Shown piece by piece: positions 1-8,707 of a stretch of DNA of 64,000 bases (positions are counted from its first letter, which is position 1; every line of letters starts with the position of its first letter). The position numbers and the translations under genes were made by a program. Under the pieces are notes generated by a model. It was not told where the DNA came from and ran no database searches. It saw only the letters and a program-made list of their open reading frames with translations. The stretch is from Aldehydirespirator sp028819505 (GTDB lineage Bacteria > Actinomycetota > Acidimicrobiia > Acidimicrobiales > Aldehydirespiratoraceae), in assembly GCA_965207755.1 (NCBI GenBank), contig OZ242297.1, positions 2,852,001 through 2,916,000 of the forward strand. Direction: 5' to 3'.

Positions 1-2178
1 GGGGGCCATCGCCATCAGCGACACCAGCCCGGGAGCCTCCCCCACCGTGTCGCCGTCCACGTTGACGGAGGCGTTCCACACCAGATTGCCGGGATTCTCC
101 ATGGTCAGACGCACGCTCGACGCGCCCTCGGCCAGCGGGCCGCAGTCCAGCACCGTCATGTCTCCGTAGGCGTTGTGGGCCAGGAACAGCCGCTCGTGCT
201 CCACGTACAGCATGTAGCCGCCGCCCTGGTCGCCGTGGGCCACCAGCACACCGGCGTCGCCAGGCCGCCAGCTAAGGGCAACATCGATGTCGAAGCTCTT
301 CTGGAAGATCAGCTGCTGGGACCGCCACCGCTCCAGCGTCGGCGTTCCCGGCCTGAGCGTCGTCTCGGCCGCCAGATCGTCGTACCACGGCGGACGCAGG
401 ATCCTCACCAGTTGGTTGCCCTCGTCGAGGGGGAACACCTGGTTGGCCCACGCGGCCCGGTCCCAGGCCTGCTGCATGTCGTCCAGCTTCTCCGGGTGCT
501 CGGCGGCCAGATCGCGGGTCTCGGTCGGGTCTTCGGCCAGGTTGTGCAGCTCCCAGCGGTCCTGGCTGAAGGGCCTCCGGGGCCGGTGGCAGGTCACCAC
601 CGACCAGCCGTCGCGATAGAAGCCCCTGTGCCCGAAGTTCTCGTAGTACTGCTCGGGATGGGTGGACGGCGTGGCCGCGTCGGTGATCGTGGACGCGAAG
701 CTGGCCCCGGCCGGGTCCGGCGCGGGCACGCCGTGACGTGCGGTCGGGACGGTCACGCCGCAGAGTTCGGCCAGGGTCGGGAACACGTCGGTGACGTGCT
801 GGTACTGGGTGCGGATGCCGCCGGCCAGCCCCACGCCGGCGGCGCCGAACCGGGCCGGCCAGTTCACGATGAACGGCACGCTGTGGCCGCCCCGGTGGGT
901 GTTGATCTTGTAGAGCCGGAACGGGGTGCACGACACCATGGCCCAGCCCATCGGGTAGTGGGCCAGGGTTCGGGGCCCTCCCAGCAGGTCGAGGCGGGCG
1001 TAGTCGGTGTCGACCACCTCCAGGTCGGTGGTGCGCACCTGCGAGAGCAGCGTCCTGAAGTAGGCCGACGTGCCGGTGTACTGGCCCTCCCGGGAGCCGC
1101 CGTTGTCGCTGGTGAACAGCACGATGGTGTTGTCCCACTCCCCGATGGCCTCGAGGTGGCGGCGCAGGCGGCCGAAGTTGCGGTCGACGTTGTGCACCAT
1201 CCCCGCGTACACCTCCATGTACCGGGCGAACAGCTCCTTGGACCGGTCGTCGAGATCGTCCCAGGGGCCGACCTCGTGGAGCTCCTCGGTGTTGCGCGGC
1301 GGCAGCACCGCGCCGGGCGGCACCACGCCCAGCTCCTGCTGGCGCTCGAACCGCTGCTCCCTCAGCGCGTCCCAGCCGGCGGCGTAGCGGCCCCTGAACC
1401 GTTCGATGTCGGCGGCGGGGGCCTGCAGCGGGGCATGGACCGCGCCGTGGGCGAAGTACATGAAGAACGGCCTTCTCGGGTGCGAGGTCCGCAGCTCGTC
1501 CACCATCCGGATCGCCTGGTCGGTCAGGTCGTCGGTGAAGTAGTAGCCGTCCGGGTAGCGCTCGACGTCGATGTGATGGTTGTCCGCGAAGAGGCGGTGG
1601 GGATGGTGGAAGTTGGTGAAGGCCTCGAGGATCCCGTAGTAGCGGTCGAAGCCCCGCTGCAGGGGCCAGCTGGCCTTGGGAGCACCGTCGCTGAGGTGGG
1701 CCTCCTTGGTGAGGTGCCACTTGCCGAGCATGAACGTCGCCCAACCCGCGTCGCGGAACGTCTCGGAGACAGTGACCGCGTTGTCCCGCAGCTCGTGGCT
1801 GTAACCCGGGAATCCAGGATCGCTGTGGGCCACCTGGGCCATGCCGGCCATGTGGGAGTTGAGCCCGGTCAGCAGCGACGCCCGAGTCGGTGAGCACATG
1901 GGGTTGACGTGGAAGTCGGTGTAGCGCAGCCCCTCGGCCGCGAGCCGGTCCAGTTCCGGGGTGTCGATCTCGGATCCGTAGCAGCCCAGATCGGAGTAGC
2001 CGAGGTCGTCGGCCATCATCACGATCACGTTCGGCGCCCCGGACGGCGGGATCACCGGCTCAGGCCAGTGGGGCTCAGAAGTCGAGAAGATCTTGCCGAC
2101 GGTGCCCTCGAAGCCCGCGTACGGCGCGGTCGGATCTACTGCGCCGGCGCTCTCGGCCCCGGAGGCGGCGCCCGTCAC
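1..2178 (-). CDS. Arylsulfatase (formylglycine-dependent sulfatase), C-terminus beyond window edge
   Basis: Type I sulfatase that would hydrolyse sulfate esters. The reading frame is open from a GTG at 2178 to the left edge (726 codons), so the stop lies outside the window; related actinobacterial arylsulfatases are somewhat longer. Near the N-terminus is the metal-binding MADDLGYSD motif (Asp57/Asp58), followed by the sulfatase signature CSPTR with Cys95 as the residue converted to formylglycine. A GKWHL motif follows (near plus-strand 1716-1730). No signal peptide is seen, so the enzyme is probably cytoplasmic. The GTG overlaps the TGA of the upstream amidohydrolase (GTGA, 2175-2178), so the two are translationally coupled and probably act on the same substrate. 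No formylglycine-generating enzyme is encoded in this window. Confidence 0.9.
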   Translation of the reverse strand, partial: MTGAASGAESAGAVDPTAPYAGFEGTVGKIFSTSEPHWPEPVIPPSGAPNVIVMMADDLGYSDLGCYGSEIDTPELDRLAAEGLRYTDFHVNPMCSPTRASLLTGLNSHMAGMAQVAHSDPGFPGYSHELRDNAVTVSETFRDAGWATFMLGKWHLTKEAHLSDGAPKASWPLQRGFDRYYGILEAFTNFHHPHRLFADNHHIDVERYPDGYYFTDDLTDQAIRMVDELRTSHPRRPFFMYFAHGAVHAPLQAPAADIERFRGRYAAGWDALREQRFERQQELGVVPPGAVLPPRNTEELHEVGPWDDLDDRSKELFARYMEVYAGMVHNVDRNFGRLRRHLEAIGEWDNTIVLFTSDNGGSREGQYTGTSAYFRTLLSQVRTTDLEVVDTDYARLDLLGGPRTLAHYPMGWAMVSCTPFRLYKINTHRGGHSVPFIVNWPARFGAAGVGLAGGIRTQYQHVTDVFPTLAELCGVTVPTARHGVPAPDPAGASFASTITDAATPSTHPEQYYENFGHRGFYRDGWSVVTCHRPRRPFSQDRWELHNLAEDPTETRDLAAEHPEKLDDMQQAWDRAAWANQVFPLDEGNQLVRILRPPWYDDLAAETTLRPGTPTLERWRSQQLIFQKSFDIDVALSWRPGDAGVLVAHGDQGGGYMLYVEHERLFLAHNAYGDMTVLDCGPLAEGASSVRLTMENPGNLVWNASVNVDGDTVGEAPGLVSLMAMAP

Positions 2179-3386
2179 GGCTTGAAGAAGGCGGGGCTTG
2201 TGGCCTCGGCCGGGATCTCCGCCAGCGGCGTCGCGACCTGGTCCACAGACGGACCGTGCTCGGCGGCCAGCGGGGCCAGCCGGTCGAGGTCGAAGCCGTA
2301 CAGGTCGGCCGCGTTGGCGCCCAGCAGCGCCCTCATCTCGCCGGCGTCCCAGTCGCTGAACGCCCGTTGCAGGCTCTCCAGCGAGTACGGGTAGGTGCCC
2401 TCGTGATGCGGGTAGTCGCTGCCCCACATCACCTTGTGTACCCCCACCTTGCGGATGGCCTCGGCCTCGCCCGGCGACGGGAAGCTGGCCCCGATCCACA
2501 CGTTGCGGTCGAAGTACTCCGACGGCCTCATCGGCAGCACGATGTCGGCCGCGAAGCCGAGCTCGCCGACCCGGCCGTGGCGCATCTGGCGGTGGTAGCC
2601 GTCCATGCGGCGCAGCTCCTCGACCAGCCAGGCCACGCCCTGCTCGGTCATCACGTAGCGCAGGCTCGGGAAGCGCTCGAACACGCCCGACATGACCAGG
2701 TGGGCCAGGTTGCGGTGCGAGTAGAACGGCACCTCCATCAAGAAGACCACCCCCGCGGCGGGCGCCTTGCCGTAGTCGGGTCCGCCGTTGCCGCCGTGCT
2801 GGGTCATGATCAGGCCGAGGTCGGAGGCCGCGGCCCACAGCCGGTCCCAGCGGGGATCCCAGTAGCCGGGGAGCTCGCTGTCGGGCGGGACGTGGGGCAG
2901 CAGGAAGCTGCGGAACCCCTCCGCCGCGGCCCACTCCAGGGTGGCCACCGCGTCGTCGAGGTCCTCGGCGAAGACCTGGGGCAGCCCGCAGCGCTGGTCG
3001 GGGTAGCGGGCGCACCAGTCCCGCAGCCAGCGGTTGTGGGCGGTGATCCCCGCGAAGCGGCGCTCGTAGTCGGCCCGGTCCGACGGGGGCCGGGCGATCA
3101 GGGCGCCGGTCGGGTAGAAGGGCGGGACGGTGTTGGGGAACGTGATCTCGGCCACGACGCCGTCGGCGTACTGCTCGCTCAGGCGCCGGTCGTCGTCCCA
3201 GTTGCGGGAGCGCCCGTCGTCCTGGAGGTCGCGGTACGGGTTGCGGTAGGCGCCGCGCCACTCCTTGAACTCGTCGCGCCACGCAGGGTCGAGGTACTCC
3301 TCGTAGGCGGCCATGTTGCCGCCCGCATGGCAGTCCGACGAGATGATCGTGTACCGCTCGGTCGCGTCGCTGTGTGGCCCGCCCAT
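2175..3386 (-). CDS. Amidohydrolase-2 family metal-dependent hydrolase
   Basis: TIM-barrel hydrolase of about 403 aa in the amidohydrolase 2 (PF04909) family, whose members hydrolyse or decarboxylate ring and acyl substrates. An SSDCHAGG segment near residue 20 replaces the usual DxHxH. Further in are TQHGG and, toward the C-terminus, WGSDYPHHEGTYP, the typical metal/active-site Asp-His segment. The ATG at 3386 is preferred because AGGAG lies 9 nt upstream. A frame open to 3662 would add an N-terminus derived from a dispersed repeat (3601-3711), which is unlikely to be native protein. The gene is coupled to the sulfatase by a GTGA overlap and diverges from the SMP-30 gene. The substrate is unknown. 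Confidence 0.85.
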   Translation of the reverse strand: MGGPHSDATERYTIISSDCHAGGNMAAYEEYLDPAWRDEFKEWRGAYRNPYRDLQDDGRSRNWDDDRRLSEQYADGVVAEITFPNTVPPFYPTGALIARPPSDRADYERRFAGITAHNRWLRDWCARYPDQRCGLPQVFAEDLDDAVATLEWAAAEGFRSFLLPHVPPDSELPGYWDPRWDRLWAAASDLGLIMTQHGGNGGPDYGKAPAAGVVFLMEVPFYSHRNLAHLVMSGVFERFPSLRYVMTEQGVAWLVEELRRMDGYHRQMRHGRVGELGFAADIVLPMRPSEYFDRNVWIGASFPSPGEAEAIRKVGVHKVMWGSDYPHHEGTYPYSLESLQRAFSDWDAGEMRALLGANAADLYGFDLDRLAPLAAEHGPSVDQVATPLAEIPAEATSPAFFKP

Positions 3387-3600
3387 CGGTTGGTTCTCCT
3401 CGTCCATGGTCCCGGCAGGCGGGCGGCCGCCGGCTCGACCCGGCGCCGCGTGCTCCGGGATCGCCGTCGCGCCCGCCTGTGGTCCGAAGTGTACGCTGGC
3501 GGCCCCCGGACAGTTCGGAGCCGCGATGGTCTCGGTCGACATGCGCACCCGGCTCGGCGCCGACGTGGTCCTTGGAGCGTCCGCGAACAGGTGGAAGCCC

Positions 3601-3711
3601 GCCGCGTCGCGGGGGTTCCATTCCCGCTCTTGTTCGCTGCGCTCACGGGCCGCTCGGGCCACGGCCTCGCCCCGTATGGAGCGGATCGGTCCGCCAATTC
3701 GCGCGGCCTCC
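3601..3711 (+). repeat. Dispersed ~110-bp repeat, copy 1
   Basis: Shares a nearly identical core (TTCGCT-CGCTCACGGGCCG followed by CTCGGGCCACGGCCTCGCC) with copies at 54313-54423 and 55093-55206 and a shorter one at 16408-16470, all in the same orientation. This copy lies in the divergent gap between the amidohydrolase and SMP-30 genes. Read on the minus strand it gives an Ala-Arg-Glu-Arg-Ser-Glu-Gln-Glu-Arg type peptide. Confidence 0.75.
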
Positions 3712-3749
3712 TATCGACTCGGCAGCCCGTCTGCCGGGCGGGAGTTGAG

Positions 3750-4628
3750 ATGATCGACGCAGAGGTCGTGCATGCCGCCGGGGCACGTCTGGGCGAGGGC
3801 TGCGTGTGGTCGCCGGTGGAGGGCCTGCTCGTCTGGGTCGACATCAACGGCAAGGCCGTGCATCGCTTCGATCACCACACGGGCCGGCCGGTGGGGCTGT
3901 GGCGCTACCCGGACATGGTCGGCAACGCCGCCCCCCGCGCCGGCGGCGGGCTGGCGCTCGGCCTGGGGCCCTCGGTGGCGCTCACCGACCGGGTCGGCGC
4001 CATAGAGACCGTGATCGAACTGCCCGGCGAGCCCGAGTCGAACCGGGCCAACGACGGTGCGGTCGACCCGCGGGGCCGGCTGTTCCAGGGGACGATGAGC
4101 AATGCCGAGCCCGGTGCGCCGGTGGCCTCGCTGTACCGGGTGGACGGCGACGGCACGGCCCGGCGGGTGCTCTCCGAGGTGATGATCTCCAACGGGATCG
4201 GCTGGAGCCCCGACCGGTCCACGATGTACTACATCGACACGCTGACGTTCCGGGTGGACCGCTTCGACTACGACCCCGATTCAGGAGAGATCGAGGGGCG
4301 GCGCCCGTTCGTGACCTTCGACGGCGCCGCGGGCGCGCCCGACGGCATGACGGTCGACGCCGACGGCTGCCTGTGGGTGGCGATGTTCGGCGGCTACCGC
4401 GTGCAGCGCTTCTCGCCCGCCGGCGAGCCGCTCGAGGCCGTGGCTACTCCGGGCTCGCCCCAGGCCACCTGCTGCTGTTTCGGCGGGCCCGATCTGGACA
4501 CGCTCTACATCACCACCGGGCGGGAGCCGATCGCCGGCGTCGGCACCGAGGGTGAGCCCAATGCCGGGGCGCTGTTCGCCGCCGACGTCGACGCGGTAGG
4601 GCAGCCCACCAACCTGTTCGCCGGTTGA
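3750..4628 (+). CDS. SMP-30/gluconolactonase/LRE family protein
   Basis: Six-bladed beta-propeller lactonase-type protein of 292 aa, the usual family length. Family members open sugar lactones using one divalent metal. Expected conserved segments are present in order: ARLGEGCVW (metal Glu), SNRANDGAVDPRGRLF (Asn-Asp), SNGIGWSPD (Asn) and GAPDGMTVDADGCLWVA (metal Asp). The ATG at 3750 is preceded by GGAG five bases upstream; a much longer frame opening at 2256 is antisense to the amidohydrolase and is not part of the gene. Together with the divergent sulfatase/amidohydrolase pair it suggests a small cluster for a sulfated or lactone-forming organic substrate, which is inference. Confidence 0.88.
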   Translation: MIDAEVVHAAGARLGEGCVWSPVEGLLVWVDINGKAVHRFDHHTGRPVGLWRYPDMVGNAAPRAGGGLALGLGPSVALTDRVGAIETVIELPGEPESNRANDGAVDPRGRLFQGTMSNAEPGAPVASLYRVDGDGTARRVLSEVMISNGIGWSPDRSTMYYIDTLTFRVDRFDYDPDSGEIEGRRPFVTFDGAAGAPDGMTVDADGCLWVAMFGGYRVQRFSPAGEPLEAVATPGSPQATCCCFGGPDLDTLYITTGREPIAGVGTEGEPNAGALFAADVDAVGQPTNLFAG

Positions 4629-4691
4629 TCGCCGGTCCGGCGTATATTCACCGGTAGCCCCCGGTTACCGCCTCCGAAAGTGCGCGCCTGA

Positions 4692-5285
4692 ATGACGATC
4701 GAGCATGCCCCCCTCCCCTATCCGCTCGACGGGCTTGCGCCCCACATATCGGAACGCACGATGAGCTTCCACTACGGCCGCCACCACGCCGGCTACGTGG
4801 CCAGCGTCAACAACACGATCGCGGGGACGGCCCTCGAGAACGCCTCCCTCGAGGACATCGTGGCCGCGGCCGACGTGCCGTCGGCGCTGTTCAACTGCTC
4901 GGCCCAGGCCTGGAACCACGCCTTCTACTGGGACTCGATGAGCCCGGGGAGCGTCGAGGCGCCCACGGGCGAGCTGCTGGCCGCTCTGGAGCGCAGCTTC
5001 GGCTCACTGGACGCCTTCAACACCGAGTTCGCCGCGGCCGCGGTGGGGAACTTCGCGTCGGGCTGGACCTGGCTGGTGTCGGGCGCCGACGGCCTGCAGA
5101 TCGTCAACACCGACGACGCCGACACGCCGCTGCGTCACGGTCAGCGGGCCCTGCTGACCATCGACGTGTGGGAGCACGCCTACTACCTCGACTACCAGAA
5201 CGCCAGGGCGGCCTACGTGGACGCCTTCATCGAGCACCTAATCAACTGGGAGTTCGCCTCCGCCAACTTCGCTGCCGGCAGCTAG
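4692..5285 (+). CDS. sodB: Superoxide dismutase, Fe-type
   Basis: Fe/Mn superoxide dismutase of 197 aa; converts superoxide to peroxide and oxygen in the cytoplasm. Metal ligands are visible: His in SFHYGRHHAGY, His in AWNHAFYW, and Asp/His in DVWEHAYYLDY. The AQAWNHAFYW segment, with Gln two residues before Trp, and FASGWTWLV are typical of the iron-dependent subgroup rather than the Mn subgroup. The gene stands alone, 63 bp after the SMP-30 stop. Only a weak purine-rich stretch (GAAAG) lies before the ATG, so the translation signal is unremarkable. Confidence 0.95.
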   Translation: MTIEHAPLPYPLDGLAPHISERTMSFHYGRHHAGYVASVNNTIAGTALENASLEDIVAAADVPSALFNCSAQAWNHAFYWDSMSPGSVEAPTGELLAALERSFGSLDAFNTEFAAAAVGNFASGWTWLVSGADGLQIVNTDDADTPLRHGQRALLTIDVWEHAYYLDYQNARAAYVDAFIEHLINWEFASANFAAGS

Positions 5286-5288
5286 CCG

Positions 5289-6218
5289 TCAGCCGGACTG
5301 GTCGAAGGCCTCCGAACCCGCATCCCGCGCCAATTCCCAGATGCACAAGTCCAGCGCGACCGGCGGGACGTTCCCGTGGCGCGCATACTGAAGGAACGCC
5401 GCCTCAAAGCGGTCGTAGTGCTGATCGACGTCCCAGTGGGAGCGGAACACCCCGCTGAGCACCAGGGCTCTCCTCAGATGGATGTCGTTCACATGGACCT
5501 CGGCGTGCGGGCCTCTGAACCCGCTCTCAATTAGTGCCGCCGTCTTCGGTCCGACACCTCGTAGCTGCAAGAGGTAGGACCGCAGAGCGTCGACGCCGTG
5601 GGGCGGGGGGTCGGAGATGAGCCGCGTGACGGCCTCCGAGATGAAGTCGGCCTTCCGGTTGGGGTACCTGTAGAGCCCGAAGCCCTTGATCGGCGTGGCG
5701 AGGACTTCGGCCACCGCGGCCGCCGACGGAGCCTCGTCGTCCTTCAATAGGGCCATCACTTCGTCTAGGTAGGCGTTTGCGACCTCGGCCACGACGCCAT
5801 GGCCGTGGAGCAGGCCCCACACTGTCGCCGTCTTGAAGTCCATCGTCTCGAAGGCGTCGTCATCGTCGTAGCCGCCGCTGATGGTCTGGTCGATCCAGTA
5901 GGCCGCGGTTCCGAACTTGTCGTGCCGGCCCCACGGCACGTTCCAGACATCTCCTCCAACGCTGAATGAGATCCGCTCCTTGCGGGGAGGCGGCCAGCTG
6001 GAACCTCGAGCAACGACGGCACTCCGACGCGCTTCGGTGAAGGGCTCCGATGGCCCGCTGTCGGGAGCCTCCACGCCACCGGAAAAGAGCAGCACGGCGT
6101 CGCCCACATCGAGGCAGGCGATCTCACCGCCGCTCTGCAGGTCCCACCGGGCGAGGAGCGCCGCTGGCAGCCGGATCCGCCCCTTGGCCGATACCTTCAG
6201 ATGCCCGATTCTTGCCAT
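5289..6218 (-). CDS. AbrB-like domain fused to HhH-GPD DNA glycosylase
   Basis: 309 aa in two parts. Residues 1-45 resemble an AbrB/SpoVT swapped-hairpin DNA-binding domain (MARIGHLKVSAKGRIRLP). Residues ~130-305 resemble a base-excision glycosylase: the helix-hairpin-helix LRGVGPKTAALIE (219-231), with Lys225 aligned to the Schiff-base lysine of endonuclease III, and VHVNDIHLRR with Asp245 as the likely catalytic aspartate. The C-terminal Cys cluster of endonuclease III is absent, so no Fe-S cluster is expected. The gene converges with sodB, 3 bp from its stop. Possible roles are base-excision repair or attack on modified (phage) DNA; the substrate cannot be read from sequence. The fusion itself is unusual. 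Confidence 0.8.
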   Translation of the reverse strand: MARIGHLKVSAKGRIRLPAALLARWDLQSGGEIACLDVGDAVLLFSGGVEAPDSGPSEPFTEARRSAVVARGSSWPPPRKERISFSVGGDVWNVPWGRHDKFGTAAYWIDQTISGGYDDDDAFETMDFKTATVWGLLHGHGVVAEVANAYLDEVMALLKDDEAPSAAAVAEVLATPIKGFGLYRYPNRKADFISEAVTRLISDPPPHGVDALRSYLLQLRGVGPKTAALIESGFRGPHAEVHVNDIHLRRALVLSGVFRSHWDVDQHYDRFEAAFLQYARHGNVPPVALDLCIWELARDAGSEAFDQSG

Positions 6219-6314
6219 GCGGCGAGACTACAGACCCCCTGCGACAGGGCCGAGTCTCTGCGGGCGCGGCGGCAGCCTCCGAGTCTTGGAGATGCTGCAG
6301 CCCTGGATCGATCA

Positions 6315-6397
6315 CCTTGAAACTAATTTATATTTATATATGCTGATATTTGATGTAAATACTTGAAAATGTCACACCGGTGTGAGATGATGTCTTC
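6315..6397 (+). promoter_or_regulatory. AT-rich upstream region with 14-bp palindrome before the DUF222-HNH gene
   Basis: About 55 bp of A/T-dominated sequence (6318-6370) in an otherwise G/C-rich chromosome, followed by the perfect palindrome TCACACCGGTGTGA at 6372-6385, only 12 bp before the ATG at 6398. No convincing Shine-Dalgarno is seen. The palindrome has the look of an operator, or a site bound by the gene's own product. Exact -10/-35 boxes could not be assigned. Confidence 0.5.
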
Positions 6398-7714
6398 ATG
6401 CTGATCGACGACGCCCGACGGGTTGAGGCCGCGGCCAAGAGGATCTTGGCGCAGGTCAATGACGGGTCCGCGTCGTGTGAGGAGATGAGCGAGGCGATGC
6501 CGGCGCTGAAGTCGGCGTCAGCGATGATCACGGCCGCGCAGACTTCGGCTGCGGCGTCGATTGCGGGACACGAGCGTCACGGCGACGGCGGTGCGGAGGT
6601 GCTGGCCACTGCTGCAGGGTTGCCGATCGGTGAGGCCCGCAGTCACATCAAGACCGCCAAGACCCTGCGGCATCTGCCTGCGGTTCGTAATGCGGTGGAG
6701 TCGGGACGGGTGACCCGGGCGAACGCCAAACAGTTGGCCGCCGCGGTGGAGAAGGCCGGCGCGCAGGCTGTGGAGTCCGATGGCGAACTCTTGGCCAAGG
6801 CCGAGTCGATGCGTCCCGAACAGTTCAGGCGGGCAGCCCGCCGCTGGACTGCGGAGCGCGAGGGCGACCACGGGGCCTCCGAGCACGCCCGCCAGCGAGC
6901 CCGGCGCCGGGTGCGGGTGTGGGACGGCGACGACGGGATGGTGCACCTGCACGGAGAGTTCGACGCCGTCACTGGCAAGCAGATCGCCAACCGGCTGCGC
7001 GCCGAAGCCGCACGGATGCATGACGCCGACAAGAAGAACGCCAAGGCCAATGGCGCCGGCAGGCGGAGCTTCGACCAGTGCATGGCCGACGCACTGGACT
7101 ATCTCACCGCCGGGAACGGCAGCGGCGGCGCGGGCCGGCCGTTCGCAGACATCTGCGTGGTCGCCCACGTCGACGACGACACCGCCAAGCTTGTCGCCGA
7201 GCTACCCGACGGCACGAGGCTTCCCGCCGAGGTGCTCGACACCCTGACTTCGAATGCCAAGCTCACCGGACTCATATATGACCGCCGCGGCAAGCCCATC
7301 TGGCGGACTGAGTCCCGACCCACCGCCACCAGGGCGCAGCGCCAGATCCTCAACGCCCGATGGGGCGGCTGCTTCCACTGCGGAACTCACTTCGCCATCT
7401 GCCAACCCCACCACATCGAACCAGTGTCGCGAGGCGGGCCCACCAAGCTCGACAACCTCGTTCCGGCCTGCTGGGACTGCCACAACCGCATCCACCGGGA
7501 CGGCTGGCAGATCCACAAGAGCCCCGATGGCAACCACACCCTGCACCCACCCGACCGAGTGATATACGGACCGGCCGCAGCCCCCGACGATCCCCCGCTG
7601 TTCAGATCCGGACCCGAACAAGGCCCCAACCCGCCGCCACAGGAATCACGAAGACCACGGGCGGGGCCCGGAGCGGCGAGGGCCACCCTTCAGAGAGTCT
7701 TGGCCGAGCGTTGA
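6398..7714 (+). CDS. DUF222 / 13E12-type HNH endonuclease
   Basis: 438-aa protein of the actinobacterial DUF222 (13E12 repeat) family with an N-terminal helical DUF222 region (~10-260) and a C-terminal HNH nuclease domain. The HNH part shows CFHCGTHF (near residue 326), PHHIEPVSRGGP, LDNLVPACWDCHNRIH: two Cys pairs for zinc plus the beta-beta-alpha metal His/Asn/His. The C-terminal ~60 residues are Pro/Arg-rich and probably disordered. Family members occur in many copies in actinobacterial genomes, often linked to mobile DNA; the biological role is unsettled. The upstream AT-rich palindromic region suggests dedicated regulation. Confidence 0.88.
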   Translation: MLIDDARRVEAAAKRILAQVNDGSASCEEMSEAMPALKSASAMITAAQTSAAASIAGHERHGDGGAEVLATAAGLPIGEARSHIKTAKTLRHLPAVRNAVESGRVTRANAKQLAAAVEKAGAQAVESDGELLAKAESMRPEQFRRAARRWTAEREGDHGASEHARQRARRRVRVWDGDDGMVHLHGEFDAVTGKQIANRLRAEAARMHDADKKNAKANGAGRRSFDQCMADALDYLTAGNGSGGAGRPFADICVVAHVDDDTAKLVAELPDGTRLPAEVLDTLTSNAKLTGLIYDRRGKPIWRTESRPTATRAQRQILNARWGGCFHCGTHFAICQPHHIEPVSRGGPTKLDNLVPACWDCHNRIHRDGWQIHKSPDGNHTLHPPDRVIYGPAAAPDDPPLFRSGPEQGPNPPPQESRRPRAGPGAARATLQRVLAER

Positions 7715-7747
7715 CCCGGCCTCGCATCCCCGGATCAGCCGGACCGG

Positions 7748-8617
7748 CTAGTCGTCGACGAGGAGCTCGATTAGGGAACTGGTGTCCCAGCGGCCGCGGC
7801 CCTGGCGCTGGAGGCGGGCGTAGTACTGGTCGATGATCGCGGTGACCGGCAGGGTGGCGCCGACCCGCTCGGCCTCGGCGAAGCAGATGGCCAAGTCCTT
7901 GCGCATCCAGTCGAGGGCGAAGCCGAAGTCGAACTCGCGGCGGGCCATGGTCACGCCCCGGTTGGCCATCTGCCACGACCCGGCCGCTCCCTGGGAGATG
8001 GTGTCGACCACCTGCTCGACGTCGAGCCCGGACCGGCGGGCGAAGTCGATCCCCTCGGCCAGGCCCTGAACCAGTCCCGCGATGCAGATCTGGTTCACCA
8101 TCTTGGTGCGCTGGCCGCTTCCCGGACCGCCCAGCAGGGTCACCGCCTTGGCATAGGCGTCGATCACCGGCTGCGCCCGGTCGAAGTCGGCCTGATCGCC
8201 GCCGCACATGACGGTGAGCACCCCGTTCTCGGCACCGGCCTGACCCCCGGAGATCGGTGCGTCCACGAAGCCGACGCCCTGCTCGCCCGCCGCGGCGTGC
8301 AGTTCCTGGGCGAGATCCGCGGATGCGGTGGTGTGATCGACCAGGACCGACCCCGGGGCCATCGATTCGAGCACCCCACCAGGGCCGAGAGTCACTGAGC
8401 GGACGTCGTCGTCGTTGCCCACGCACACGAACACGAACCCGGCATCCGCGGCCGCGCCCGCGGGCGTCGGGGCGGCCGTGCCGCCATGCTCGGCCACCCA
8501 GGCCTCGGCCCGCGATGCCGTGCGGTTGTAGACCGTCACGTCGTGGCCTGCCGAAACCAGGTGCCCGGCCATGGGATAGCCCATGACTCCCAGCCCGACG
8601 AACGCGCAACCAGCCAT
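7748..8617 (-). CDS. NAD(P)-dependent beta-hydroxyacid dehydrogenase (3-hydroxyisobutyrate dehydrogenase family)
   Basis: 289 aa, standard for the family. It has an N-terminal Rossmann domain with GLGVMGYPM (8-16), the substrate signature DAPISGG (from residue 119), and the catalytic lysine in GSGQRTKMVNQ (Lys172), then an all-helical C-terminal domain. Family members oxidise 3-hydroxyisobutyrate, or reduce tartronate semialdehyde or other beta-hydroxyacids; the exact substrate is undetermined. A solitary minus-strand gene 90 bp downstream of the carboxyltransferase gene, possibly in the same transcript; a role in valine or propionyl metabolism beside an acyl-CoA carboxyltransferase is plausible but inferred. 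Confidence 0.88.
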   Translation of the reverse strand: MAGCAFVGLGVMGYPMAGHLVSAGHDVTVYNRTASRAEAWVAEHGGTAAPTPAGAAADAGFVFVCVGNDDDVRSVTLGPGGVLESMAPGSVLVDHTTASADLAQELHAAAGEQGVGFVDAPISGGQAGAENGVLTVMCGGDQADFDRAQPVIDAYAKAVTLLGGPGSGQRTKMVNQICIAGLVQGLAEGIDFARRSGLDVEQVVDTISQGAAGSWQMANRGVTMARREFDFGFALDWMRKDLAICFAEAERVGATLPVTAIIDQYYARLQRQGRGRWDTSSLIELLVDD

Positions 8618-8707
8618 TGATGCCTCCTTCAGGGGTGCAGCCTGCGTACCTTACGCTCATGTGGGGCGTGCCCATGCAGGCGCGGATCCGCCGGGCGCGG
8701 TCAGGCG

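Noticed and set aside
175..1893. Long plus-strand frame opposite the sulfatase
   Set aside because: Antisense shadow; low-complexity Val/Gly/Arg composition and no family signature, while the minus strand encodes a clear sulfatase.
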